From: Streptomyces sp. Go-475
Lineage (GTDB): Bacteria; Actinomycetota; Actinomycetes; Streptomycetales; Streptomycetaceae
Direction: 5' to 3'
Assembly: GCF_003330845.1 (NCBI RefSeq)
Contig: NZ_CP026121.1
Coordinates: forward strand, 2,213,501-2,277,500
Length of the DNA: 64,000 bases
Made by a program: the position numbers and the translations under genes. How positions within the stretch are numbered: position 1 is the stretch's first letter; the number at the start of each line of letters is the position of its first letter. The notes under the pieces are model-generated. The model saw nothing but the letters and a program-made list of their open reading frames with translations, was not told the origin of the DNA and ran no database searches. Shown here piece after piece: positions 34,588 to 42,666 of this stretch.

Positions 34588-35372
34588 CCGCGACGCCGTT
34601 CTCCGGGGGTGCGGCCGAGGCCTGGCTGGGCAAGCTGGGCGGGTTGCGCGATGTCGTCCGGCAGGAGCTGGTGGCCCGCCAGCTGGACGAGCAGATAGTC
34701 GGGCGGTTCCCGGTCGGGCAGCGGCTGCGGGTGCTCGACGTGGGCATGGGCCAGGGCACGCAGGCGCTGCAGCTGGCCCGGGCCGGGCACCAGGTGACCG
34801 GTCTGGAGCAGGACCCGACGATGATCGCCGCGGCCCGGGAGTCCCTCGCCGGGGAACCGGAGGGCATCCGGGAGCGGATGCGGATCATCGAGGGCGACGG
34901 CCGGGACACCGGCGTGCACTTCCTGCCGGGCAGCTTCGACGTGGTGCTCTGCCACGGCGTCCTGATGTACGTCGAGGAACCCGACCCGCTGCTGGCGGGG
35001 CTGGCCCGGATGCTCGCGCAGGGCGGGCTGCTGTCCCTGCTCGTGCGCAACGGGGACGCGCTCGCGATACGGCCGGGGCTGTCCGGCGACTGGGCGGGCG
35101 CGCTGGCCGCGTTCGACACGACCGCCTACCGGAACCGGCTGGGGCTCGACGTACGGGCCGACCGGCTGAAGGACCTGACGGCGACGCTCGCCGGTATCGG
35201 GGCGCCGCTGCACGCCTGGTACGGGGTGCGGGTGTTCACGGACACGGCGGCGGACGGCGCCGAGATCCCGGCCGACGTGGAGACGCTGCTCGCGGTGGAG
35301 GAGAAGGCCGGGCGGACGGATCCCTACCGCGGGGTGGCGGCGCTGCTGCACCTGTGCGGCGTACGGGGCTGA
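34584..35372 (+). CDS. Class I SAM-dependent methyltransferase with probable CTG start
   Basis: The conserved protein must begin near AEAWLGKLGGLRDVVRQELVARQL, upstream of the first canonical start in frame (TTG 34644). CTG 34584 overlaps the previous stop as CTGA, copying the GTGA/ATGA couplings seen elsewhere here, and GGAGAG lies 7 nt before it. From there the product is 262 aa. Motif I is VLDVGMGQGTQALQLA, followed by VTGLEQD, IEGDGRD and DVVLCHGVLMYVEEPD. It resembles bacterial CmoA/UbiE-like methyltransferases, but the substrate is unknown. Confidence 0.8.
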   Translation: MTATPFSGGAAEAWLGKLGGLRDVVRQELVARQLDEQIVGRFPVGQRLRVLDVGMGQGTQALQLARAGHQVTGLEQDPTMIAAARESLAGEPEGIRERMRIIEGDGRDTGVHFLPGSFDVVLCHGVLMYVEEPDPLLAGLARMLAQGGLLSLLVRNGDALAIRPGLSGDWAGALAAFDTTAYRNRLGLDVRADRLKDLTATLAGIGAPLHAWYGVRVFTDTAADGAEIPADVETLLAVEEKAGRTDPYRGVAALLHLCGVRG

Positions 35373-35421
35373 CGCCCAGGACACGGCGGGTGGGCGGGGG
35401 CCGACGGCCCCCGCCCCCGGC

Positions 35422-35634
35422 TCACGCCTCGGCCGCGTGCAGGCTCATCGGCCCGTAGATCTCCGTGGCGTCCTCGAACAGCCGCACCTGGTCGGCACCG
35501 CCCTCCTTCAGCGCCTTCCAGTGCTCCCCGATCCAGGACTCGGCGTCCCCCTGGGTGGGGAACTCCTCCGGCGGCACCGCGGGCTCGACCTCCGTCCCGT
35601 CGGTCTTCTCGAACCGCCACGTCCATGCCGCCAT
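35422..35634 (-). CDS. Small conserved hypothetical protein (70 aa)
   Basis: From ATG 35634, with GGGAGG 7 nt upstream, the protein reads MAAWTWRFEKTDGTEV... SWIGEHWKALKEGGADQVRLF... It is acidic, soluble and rich in Trp for its size. I recognise it only as a small protein widespread in streptomycetes, with no assigned role. The longer frame from 35703 has no ribosome site. Confidence 0.7.
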   Translation of the reverse strand: MAAWTWRFEKTDGTEVEPAVPPEEFPTQGDAESWIGEHWKALKEGGADQVRLFEDATEIYGPMSLHAAEA

Positions 35635-35715
35635 GTACGCCTCCCATGTGTGTGAGCACACTGCAGAGCGAAAGCCTATGCGCTCCGCCGGGTGGGGCGT
35701 CATGGGCCTTGCGGG

Positions 35716-35783
35716 GGGTGCGGGTCGTGGGGCGTGTGCGGGTGGCGGGGTGTTCGCGCGGTTCCCCGCGCCCCTATAGGGGC
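35716..35783 (+). repeat. Dispersed intergenic repeat, copy with terminal hairpin
   Basis: GGGTGCGGGTCGTGGGGCGTG, a second GTGCGGGTGGCGGGGTG, then TTCGCGCGGTTCCCCGCG. It ends in the hairpin CGCCCC-TATA-GGGGCG (35769-35784). It lies between the divergent small gene and the MBL-CobU gene. Confidence 0.65.
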
Positions 35784-35827
35784 GTCTCCGTCACGCGTGT
35801 TCCATGCCCAGGGGTGAGAATCGGGGC

Positions 35828-37027
35828 GTGGAACTGACTCTGCTCGGCACCGGTGCTCCCGCGGGGCTGCCCCGCCCCGACTGTCCCTGCGCGGCCTGTG
35901 CGGCCGCCCTCGGCCCGGACGCGCGGGCGGCGACCGCGCTGCTCCTGGACGGGGTGCTGCTGCTCGACCTGACGCCCGGGGCGGCGTTCGCGGCGGCCCG
36001 GGCGGGCCGCTCCCTGACCGGCGTGCGTCAGGTGCTGCTGTCTCATCCGCACGACGGGCCCGTGGTGGAGGTGCCGGCCGGGGTGCCGCAGCCCGGGCGG
36101 GTGCCGGACGGGCGGGAGTTGACGCTGCTGACGGGGCACCGGGTGCGGGCGGTGGCCCTGGACGCGCCGGGCACGGGGTACGCGGTGACCGGGCCGGAGG
36201 GGCAGCGGCTGCTGTATCTGCCGCCGGGCGGGGCGCCGGCGGGGCTTGAGGAGCCGGCCGAGTCGTACGACATGGTGCTCGCGGACGTCGTGGGGCGGCC
36301 GGACGCGCTGGCGAAGCTGCGGGCCGTGGGGGCGGTGGGGCCGACGACCGACGTGGTCGCCGCCCATCTGGACCACGACGTGCCGCCGGGCCCGGAGCTC
36401 GGGCGGCGGCTCGCGGCGGCCGGGGCGCGGGCCGTGCCCGACGGGGTGACGCTCGCGGTGGGGGCGTACGAGGACGTGCCGGACGTGCCGCGGCGGACGC
36501 TGGTGCTGGGCGGGGCGCGGTCGGGCAAGTCGGTGGAGGCCGAGCGGCGGCTGGAGGCCTTTCCGGACGTGCTGTACGTGGCGACGGGCGGGTCGCGCAA
36601 CGGGGACACGGAGTGGTCGGCGCGGGTGTCCGCGCACCGGGAGCGGCGGCCGGGGTCGTGGCAGACGGTCGAGACCTGCGATCTGGTGCCGCTGCTGGAG
36701 GCGGAGGGGCCGCCGCTGCTCATCGACTGCCTGTCGTTGTGGCTGACGGACGCGATGGACGCGGCCGGGGCGTGGGACGACGCGGTGTGGGCGGAGCGGG
36801 GGGAGAAGGCGCTGCGGGAGCGGGTGCGGGAGCTGACGGACGCCGTGCGCGCGACCCGGCGGACCGTCGTCGCCGTGTCGAACGAGGTGGGGTCGGGGAT
36901 CGTGCCGTCGACCGCGTCGGGGCGGCGCTACCGGGACGAACTCGGGCGGTTGAACGCGGGGTTCGCGGACGAGTGCGAGCACGTGCTGCTGGTGGTGGCG
37001 GGGCAGGCCGTGGTGCTGCGGGGCTGA
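35828..37027 (+). CDS. cobU: MBL-like domain fused to CobU (adenosylcobinamide kinase/guanylyltransferase)
   Basis: From GTG 35828 the protein is 399 aa, twice the length of CobU. Residues ~1-215 resemble a PhnP/PqqB-like metallo-beta-lactamase fold (LLGTGAPAGLPRPDCPCAAC at 5-24), but the metal motif HxHxDH is degraded to HPHDGP (73-78). Residues ~222-399 are CobU: P-loop GGARSGKS (228-235), His270 in SAHRERRPGSWQTVE (the guanylylated His region), LLIDCLSLWLTD and SNEVGSGIVP. CobU phosphorylates adenosylcobinamide and adds GMP for cobalamin nucleotide-loop assembly. CobT and CobS are close by. Confidence 0.9.
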   Translation: MELTLLGTGAPAGLPRPDCPCAACAAALGPDARAATALLLDGVLLLDLTPGAAFAAARAGRSLTGVRQVLLSHPHDGPVVEVPAGVPQPGRVPDGRELTLLTGHRVRAVALDAPGTGYAVTGPEGQRLLYLPPGGAPAGLEEPAESYDMVLADVVGRPDALAKLRAVGAVGPTTDVVAAHLDHDVPPGPELGRRLAAAGARAVPDGVTLAVGAYEDVPDVPRRTLVLGGARSGKSVEAERRLEAFPDVLYVATGGSRNGDTEWSARVSAHRERRPGSWQTVETCDLVPLLEAEGPPLLIDCLSLWLTDAMDAAGAWDDAVWAERGEKALRERVRELTDAVRATRRTVVAVSNEVGSGIVPSTASGRRYRDELGRLNAGFADECEHVLLVVAGQAVVLRG

Positions 37028-37111
37028 GCGGCGGTGTCTCGTCGCTGAGCCCTGGGCATCGCGCGGCTCGGCCCGGCGAGGCGCCTTCCCCAAGCTCTGG
37101 GCTCCCCGCGG

Positions 37112-38158
37112 CTAGGACGGCTTGCGGGCGATGACCCGGTACGCGTTCGCGAAGCGGGTGCGGCGGGCCGCCGGGGCGATGAGGTGGTCCGTCACCGCCG
37201 CCAGGGCCACCAGGGGGATGCCCGCCCGCAGCAGCGCGGCGCGGGCGTGCTGGTGGGCCTGGGGCGGGGGGATGGCTCGCCACGGGGTGTCCGGGGCGGG
37301 GAGGGCGTGGGAGAGGGCCAGGGCCGTGGCACCGGCGAGGTCGTGGGGGACGTGGGCGGGGCGGTGGTCCAGGGTGAGGATCGTGCAGCCAGCCGCCTCC
37401 AGTTCGGCTCTGAGGTTCCGCGGTGGGAGCAGGTGGAGGTGGCGGGGCTGGTCGTAGGCGAGCCACCGGCGGCCCAGCAGGGCGGCGAAGGCGCTGCGGG
37501 GGTCCAGGGTCTCCACCAGGAGATGGCCGCCGGGGCGCAGGACGGAGAGGGCCGCCCGGAGTTCCGCCCGGGGGTCCGCCGTGCCCTCCAGGTGGTGCAG
37601 CATGCTGACCACGTCGTAGCGGGCGCGCAGCGCGTTGGCGATGCGCGGGTCGGTCAGGCGGCCCACGTGGGCCTCCTCGACGCGGTCGGCCGAGCGGGCC
37701 CGGACCACGCGGGGGGTCGGGTCCAGGCCGTCGAACGCGGTGTAGGGGAAGAACTCCCGGGCCGTCGCCGGGAAGCGCGCGTGGCCCGTGCCCACGTCCA
37801 GCCAGCTCTCCGGCTCCCCGAAGCGCCGCATCGCGCGGGCGGCCGAGCGGTGCCGGTGCCGGCTCCCGCGCAGCGCGAGCAGGGCGTCGGCCACCTGGTC
37901 CCTGGGCGCTCCGCGCACGGTCCGGTGGTAGAGGGCGAGCCCCTCCACGGTGAGGCGGGGGTTCTGGAAGGTGTGGCCGCAGTCCCGGCACTCGTCGACG
38001 GTGAAGCTGCCCGGCTTGTACCGCCGCAGGTCACCGGTGCGCAGCCGGTTCTTCAGGCGGGCCGAGCCGCACCAGGGGCAGTCCTCGCGGCGCGGTTCGT
38101 GGACGCGTGCGGTGGCTTGGGGGGCGGGGAGTGCGGAAGGGGTGGGATGGGCGGACAT
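37112..38158 (-). CDS. Zinc-ribbon class I SAM-dependent methyltransferase
   Basis: The 348-residue protein begins at ATG 38158. Its N-terminus has a four-Cys zinc site (CPWCGS near residue 27 and CRDCGH near 57), followed by a methyltransferase domain with LDVGTGHARFPATAREF, DGLDPTPRVV and YDVVSMLHHLEGTADP, then VLRPGGHLLVETLDP. This is the layout of methyltransferases acting on sugars or natural-product scaffolds (Methyltransf_13/14-like N-terminal zinc binding), so a cell-surface or metabolite target is possible. The frame stays open far upstream, but that part is antisense to cobT. Confidence 0.82.
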   Translation of the reverse strand: MSAHPTPSALPAPQATARVHEPRREDCPWCGSARLKNRLRTGDLRRYKPGSFTVDECRDCGHTFQNPRLTVEGLALYHRTVRGAPRDQVADALLALRGSRHRHRSAARAMRRFGEPESWLDVGTGHARFPATAREFFPYTAFDGLDPTPRVVRARSADRVEEAHVGRLTDPRIANALRARYDVVSMLHHLEGTADPRAELRAALSVLRPGGHLLVETLDPRSAFAALLGRRWLAYDQPRHLHLLPPRNLRAELEAAGCTILTLDHRPAHVPHDLAGATALALSHALPAPDTPWRAIPPPQAHQHARAALLRAGIPLVALAAVTDHLIAPAARRTRFANAYRVIARKPS

Positions 38159-38335
38159 GGGCGGCTCCCGGGCGCGAGGGCGTACAGCGGGGACGCACGG
38201 CGATCCGGTACCGCGTACGACAATCCGCTGCAAAACGGAACGTATGGGATGCCGATCTTGGGTGCAACGACGCCGTCCCGGCGGAGTCGCGATGTGCCGC
38301 CGTGGTGTTCGACCGGTGCCGGTACTGTTCGGCGA

Positions 38336-39445
38336 ATGAGCTCGCTTAATCTCGACGACTTCTCCGATCTGATCGAGCGTCCGGACGGCGGGATCCGCCG
38401 TGACGCCGAGGCGCGCCGGGAGCGACAGATCGTGCCGCCCGGGGCGCTGGGCCGCCTCGACGACCTGGGTGAGTGGCTGGCGGCGGCGCAGTCCGCCGTG
38501 CCGGTGCGGCCGGTCGAACGGCCGCGGGTGGTGCTCTTCGCCGGTGACCACGGCGTCGCCGGGCTCGGCGTCTCGGCCCGGCCCGCGGGCAGCGCCGGGG
38601 AGTTGGTGCGCGAGGTGCTGGAGGGCGGCCGGCCGGTGTCGGTGCTCGCCCGGCGGCTGGGCGTGCCGGTGCGGATCGTCGACATGGCTCTGGACTGCGA
38701 CCCCGAGGCCCTGCCCGAGGACGTCGTACGGCACCGGGTGCGGCGCGGCAGCGGCCGGATCGACGTCGAGGACGCGCTGACGCCGGAGGAGGCCGAGGCG
38801 GCGTTCCGGGCCGGGGTCGCGCTGGCCGACGAGGAGGCCGACTCGGGGACGGACCTGGTCGTGCTCGGCGATGTGAGCGTCGGCGGGACGACGGCGGCGG
38901 GCGTGCTGGTCGCGGCGCTGTGCGGGGTCGACGCCTCGGTCGTCACCGGGCGGGGCGGGCTGGCCATCGACGACCTGGCGTGGATGCGCAAGTGCGCGGC
39001 GATCCGCGACGCGCTGCGCCGGGCCCGGCCGGTGCTCGGGGACCAGTTGCAGCTGCTGGCGACGGTGGGCGGGGCCGACCTGACGGCGATGACGGGCTTC
39101 CTGTTGCAGAGCGCGGTGCGGAAGACGCCGGTGGTGCTCGACGGGGTGGTGACGGCCGCGTGCGCGCTGGTCGCGCAGCGGATCGCGTTCCGGGCGCCGG
39201 ACTGGTGGCTGGCCGCGCACGACAGCGGGGAGCCCGGGCAGGCCAAGGCGCTGGACCGGATGGCCCTGGAGCCGCTGCTCACCCACGGGGTGACCGTCGG
39301 TGAGGGTGCCGGGGGCCTGCTGGCGCTGCCCCTGGTGCAGGCGGCGGCCGCGCTGGCGGCGGAGCTGCCCGAGAAGCCGAAGGAGTCGGAGGCCCCGGCG
39401 GGGTCGGTGGCCCCGGAGGTTCCGGAGGCTCCCGCCGAGCAGTGA
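38336..39445 (+). CDS. cobT: Nicotinate-nucleotide:dimethylbenzimidazole phosphoribosyltransferase
   Basis: CobT makes alpha-ribazole phosphate from NaMN and dimethylbenzimidazole. The 369-residue protein from ATG 38336 shows LFAGDHGVAGLGVS, VVLGDVSVGGTTAAGVL, VTGRGGLAIDD, GGADLTAMTGFL, WWLAAHDSGEPGQAKALD and the catalytic-Glu region GVTVGEGAGGLLALPL. The C-terminal 25 residues (EKPKESEAPAGS...) are a disordered addition. It is divergent from the methyltransferase gene, with no cobalamin riboswitch visible in the 177-bp spacer. Confidence 0.95.
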   Translation: MSSLNLDDFSDLIERPDGGIRRDAEARRERQIVPPGALGRLDDLGEWLAAAQSAVPVRPVERPRVVLFAGDHGVAGLGVSARPAGSAGELVREVLEGGRPVSVLARRLGVPVRIVDMALDCDPEALPEDVVRHRVRRGSGRIDVEDALTPEEAEAAFRAGVALADEEADSGTDLVVLGDVSVGGTTAAGVLVAALCGVDASVVTGRGGLAIDDLAWMRKCAAIRDALRRARPVLGDQLQLLATVGGADLTAMTGFLLQSAVRKTPVVLDGVVTAACALVAQRIAFRAPDWWLAAHDSGEPGQAKALDRMALEPLLTHGVTVGEGAGGLLALPLVQAAAALAAELPEKPKESEAPAGSVAPEVPEAPAEQ

Positions 39446-39589
39446 CGCGGGCAGGAGCCCACGGGAGAGCCAGGTCACTCCGGCCCGGCTCAACTTCGTC
39501 CCCGTTCCGGTCGGTCTTGGAACGTGGTGCCGGCTCGACCGAGTCGCCGGCACCCCGGACCTGTCGACGCACGGACGAGGACGACCTGG

Positions 39590-40288
39590 ATGACCACGCT
39601 CGCCCGCTGGGCCCGCGCCGAATGGGGCCCGCTGTACGCCGCGGTGCGCGGGCCGTTGCGAAAGCGGCGGTGGCGGGCCGTGCCGCTGGCGGTCGCGGCC
39701 GTGTGCCTCACGGCCGTGCTGCACGTCGTGCACCGGCAGGCGTGGGGCTACGGGTTCGTGCAGGACGTCGGTGCCGTGCGCGCCGAGGATCCGCTGTGGC
39801 TCGCGCTGCTGCGGACCCCGCTGTCGCTGTTCGTGCCCGCGCTGGATCTGCCGGCGTGGGGCGCGCTGGCGCAGATCCTGCTGGTGTTCGGCATCGCGGA
39901 GCTGTGCCTGGGCTGGTGGCGGGCCCTGGCGATCGCCTATCTCGCCACGCTCGCGGGCACGCTGTACGCGCGGCTGGGCATCTGGCTGGGGCCCGACTCC
40001 CCACTCGGCCTGCCCGCCTCGGACGCGTGGGTCGTGGACACCGGGCCGTCCGCTGCGGTGGTCGGCCTGGCCGTCTTCCTGGGCCGGCGCTACCGGGCGC
40101 ATGTCACGGCGGGTGCGGTGATCGTGGCGATGGTGGTCGAGGTCGCGCTGAAGGAGAACCTCGCCGGCAAGGAGCACCTCGCGGCGATCGCGGCCGTGCT
40201 GCTGCTGTGCGCGGGCGCCGAGTGGCGTCAGCGGCGTTCGAGGGTGCGGGCCGGTTCGGGGTCGGGCGCGCCGCCGAGCCAGTCCTGA
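39590..40288 (+). CDS. Rhomboid-like integral membrane protein without intact catalytic motif
   Basis: The 232-residue protein from ATG 39590 has about six TM helices. Where an active rhomboid has GxSG, this reads DTGPSAAVVGLAVFLGRR, and the last helix has GKEHLAAIAAVLLL in place of the usual HxxG. The serine and histidine could still face each other, but the glycine after serine is missing. I read it as a rhomboid-like protein of uncertain activity. It follows cobT by 144 nt and overlaps the convergent membrane-protein gene by 61 nt. Confidence 0.7.
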   Translation: MTTLARWARAEWGPLYAAVRGPLRKRRWRAVPLAVAAVCLTAVLHVVHRQAWGYGFVQDVGAVRAEDPLWLALLRTPLSLFVPALDLPAWGALAQILLVFGIAELCLGWWRALAIAYLATLAGTLYARLGIWLGPDSPLGLPASDAWVVDTGPSAAVVGLAVFLGRRYRAHVTAGAVIVAMVVEVALKENLAGKEHLAAIAAVLLLCAGAEWRQRRSRVRAGSGSGAPPSQS

Positions 40289-40992
40289 AAGGCGCGTCTG
40301 GGGCCCGCCCAGCGGCGGTCGTGGTGGTAGGCGCGCAGCCCGGACCTGGCCCGGGCGCGGGGGCGGCGCCGGTAGAAGCGCTTGGCCCACGGGGAGCCCG
40401 GGCGGGCCAGCCGTACGGCGGCGACCAGGGCGACGAGGGGCACGATCACGCCGACGACCGCGAGGCGGACCTTGCCCTTGAACAGGGCGATGAGGGCGAA
40501 CGCGAAGTTCACGACGACGTTGACGATGACGGCGGCGCGGTTCTCCTGCTGGTCCTCGGAGAGGTCGTTGACGCCGAGGGGCGAGAAGCCGATCAGGAGC
40601 AGGCCGACGAGGGCGGCGGTGAGGACGACCATCTCGACGCTCTTGCGCCCGGCCGGGGTCCAGTAGACGTCGGCGAGGTGCAGGACGAGGGCGAACTCGT
40701 CGAGGACGAGGCCCGCGCCGATGCCGAAGACCACCGCGGCCAGCGCCGAGCCGAAGCCGTGCTGTCCGCCCGCCACCGCGCCGAAGCCGCCGACGATCGT
40801 CAGGACGACCCCGGGGACGACGTGGTGGACGTGGACGCCGCCGCTGCCGCTGATGTTGCGGAAGGGGCCCTTGCCCGCCCGGATGAGGCGGGTGATCGTC
40901 CGGGTGATCAGGAACGTCAGCACGAAGGAGACGAGAGCGAGGAGCAGCGGCAGTTTGCCGGGTTCGATGATGTTCCGCTCCAGCCATTCCAT
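40228..40992 (-). CDS. Conserved integral membrane protein of unknown function
   Basis: The 254-residue protein has six or seven hydrophobic segments and a distinctive first loop GSGGVHVHHVVPGVVLTIVGG, whose His cluster near the membrane could bind metal. The last ~50 residues are strongly basic (RRRPRARARSGLRAYHHDRRW). I do not recognise a family with a known function. It converges on the rhomboid-like gene, and the overlap covers only its basic tail. Confidence 0.72.
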   Translation of the reverse strand: MEWLERNIIEPGKLPLLLALVSFVLTFLITRTITRLIRAGKGPFRNISGSGGVHVHHVVPGVVLTIVGGFGAVAGGQHGFGSALAAVVFGIGAGLVLDEFALVLHLADVYWTPAGRKSVEMVVLTAALVGLLLIGFSPLGVNDLSEDQQENRAAVIVNVVVNFAFALIALFKGKVRLAVVGVIVPLVALVAAVRLARPGSPWAKRFYRRRPRARARSGLRAYHHDRRWAGPRRAFQDWLGGAPDPEPARTLERR

Positions 40993-41052
40993 ATGTGAAC
41001 TTTATCCTCGGGTGCCGTGTGCGCTCTCCTGACCGGCCGGTAGCCTGCGCCG

Positions 41053-41835
41053 GTGCCCAGTTCCTCGCCCCTCGACGGTGTCCGCTTCGCCTTCGGCACG
41101 CTCACGGTGATCCCGGTCCGGGTGACCCGGTGGGACCGGGAGGCGGCGCGCGGCGGCATGCTGTGCGCTCCGCTGGCCGGGCTGGCGGTCGGCGCCGCCG
41201 CCGCCGCTGCCGGGCTGGTGCTGCTGTTCCTGGGCGCGGGCCCGCTGCTCGCCGCCGTGGCCGGCGTCGCCGTGCCGGCCGCGCTCACCCGGGGGCTGCA
41301 TCTCGACGGGCTCGCGGACACCGCCGACGGGCTGGGCAGCGGCAAGCCCGCCGAGGACGCGCTGCGGATCATGAAGCAGTCGGACATCGGCCCCTTCGGG
41401 GTCATCAGCCTCGTCCTGGTCCTGCTCGCGCAGGTCGCCGCGCTCGCCCAGGCCTACGAGGCCTCCTGGGCCCGGGGCGCCCTCGCCGCCGTCGTCTCCG
41501 CGGCCCTGGCCCGGCTGGCCCTGACCCTGGCGGCCCGGAGCGGGGTGCCGGCGGCGCGGCCGGACGGGCTGGGAGCGGCCGTCGCCGGTGCGGTGCCGGT
41601 GCGGGCGGCGCTCGTCGCCGCGGGCGCCGTGACGGCGGTGGCGGCGGCGGCCGGCGCCCTGCTCGGGCCGTACGGCGTGGTCCGTGCCGCGCTCGCGGCG
41701 CTGCTCTCCCTGGCCGCCGCCGAGGCGCTGCTGCGGCACTGCGCGCGCCGCTTCGGCGGGGTCACCGGGGATGTGTTCGGGGGTCTCGCGGAGACGGCCG
41801 CGACGACGGCGCTGGTCGTTCTGTCACTGGGCTGA
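41053..41835 (+). CDS. cobS: Adenosylcobinamide-GDP ribazoletransferase (cobalamin synthase)
   Basis: CobS joins adenosylcobinamide-GDP to alpha-ribazole (phosphate), the last step in cobalamin assembly, in the membrane. The 260-residue protein has the signature LHLDGLADTADGLGSGKPAEDALRIMKQSDIGPFG (broken across residues ~77-115) and a GGVTGDVFGGLAETAATTALVVLSL C-terminus, with about six TM helices. GTG 41053 is the start. With the CobU fusion and CobT within 6 kb, the whole nucleotide-loop pathway except CobC-type phosphatase is present. Confidence 0.93.
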   Translation: MPSSSPLDGVRFAFGTLTVIPVRVTRWDREAARGGMLCAPLAGLAVGAAAAAAGLVLLFLGAGPLLAAVAGVAVPAALTRGLHLDGLADTADGLGSGKPAEDALRIMKQSDIGPFGVISLVLVLLAQVAALAQAYEASWARGALAAVVSAALARLALTLAARSGVPAARPDGLGAAVAGAVPVRAALVAAGAVTAVAAAAGALLGPYGVVRAALAALLSLAAAEALLRHCARRFGGVTGDVFGGLAETAATTALVVLSLG

Positions 41836-41886
41836 CACGCTTCCTGACCCGGACACCGGCGGGGACGACGGTCACGGGGACCGGGC

Positions 41887-42666
41887 TCAGCACTGCTGTC
41901 GCCAGGCCCCCAGTTCGTACTTCTTGAGCAGCGAACTCAGGCGCAGCCGGCGGGACTCGGCGCAGAAGCGGCCGGTGGGCACCTCGTACTCGACGTGGAA
42001 GACGGCCTTGCCCGCGTCGACGAACGGCTTCAGGGCCTTGCACTCGCCGTACTGGGCGCACTGCTCGTTGACCGCGAAGTCGAAGTCGCCGACCAGTTCC
42101 GGGATCTGGTCCAGGTCGTTCTTCAGCCCGACGGCCAGGCCCCGGTCGTGGGCCAGGCGGGCGATGAGGCGGTTGTAGCGGAGCTGGTCGGTGGCGGTCA
42201 GCGGGAAGCCCGTGTCGTTGCGGTAGCCGTCCATGTTGTCGGGCTCCACCGCGTCGAAGCCCTTGTCGCGGCACATGTCGAGGCGGGCCGCCATGAGCGG
42301 CTCCAGGACGTCGGTGCGGCGGATGTCGAGCCAGCGCTCGCCCCGCCAGCCGTTGCCCCGGCCGAGGACGGTCTTCGGGAACTGCTCCGCGTCCGGGCGG
42401 AACTCCTCCCAGGCGCCGGTGGACAGGTAGCAGATGACCTTCCGTCCGTCGTCGTGCAGCCGGGCGACCGTCTCCTCGGGGTGGTCGAAACCGTCGATGT
42501 CGTAGACCGGCACGTCGACGGAGGTGTCCAGGCGCCCGCTGAGCTGCCACTGCCAGGCGGTGCCGGGGCGGGGCTGCCAGCGGGGGCCGGGCTTGTCGTC
42601 GGGGGCCTGGGTGCAGCCCGCGAGCAGCAGGAGCAGCAGGGCGGCGGGCAACAGCGGACGTCTCAC
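41887..42666 (-). CDS. GH114-like endo-alpha-1,4-polygalactosaminidase lipoprotein (Ega3-like)
   Basis: From GTG 42666 the product is 259 aa with a lipoprotein signal ending LLAGC (Cys18). The catalytic TIM barrel has VDVPVYDIDGFD, KVICYLSTGAWEEFRPD, GFDAVEPDNMDGYRND (Glu141, Asp143) and FAVNEQCAQYGEC (Glu201), the GH114/TM1410 pattern. Ega3 of Aspergillus fumigatus is a GH114 enzyme that cuts alpha-1,4-linked galactosamine. This protein should be tethered outside the membrane and cut a galactosamine-rich chain. It is the last gene of the five-gene operon and overlaps the previous stop by 4 nt (GTGA). Confidence 0.9.
   Translation of the reverse strand: MRRPLLPAALLLLLLAGCTQAPDDKPGPRWQPRPGTAWQWQLSGRLDTSVDVPVYDIDGFDHPEETVARLHDDGRKVICYLSTGAWEEFRPDAEQFPKTVLGRGNGWRGERWLDIRRTDVLEPLMAARLDMCRDKGFDAVEPDNMDGYRNDTGFPLTATDQLRYNRLIARLAHDRGLAVGLKNDLDQIPELVGDFDFAVNEQCAQYGECKALKPFVDAGKAVFHVEYEVPTGRFCAESRRLRLSSLLKKYELGAWRQQC

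Noticed and set aside
38159..38335. Possible cobalamin riboswitch upstream of cobT
   Set aside because: No B12-box-like sequence or long structured leader could be found in the 177-bp spacer on either strand.
37112..40987. Minus-strand open frame of 1291 codons taken as one protein
   Set aside because: Only the last 349 codons (from ATG 38158) encode a methyltransferase; the rest is antisense to cobT and the rhomboid-like gene and has shadow composition.
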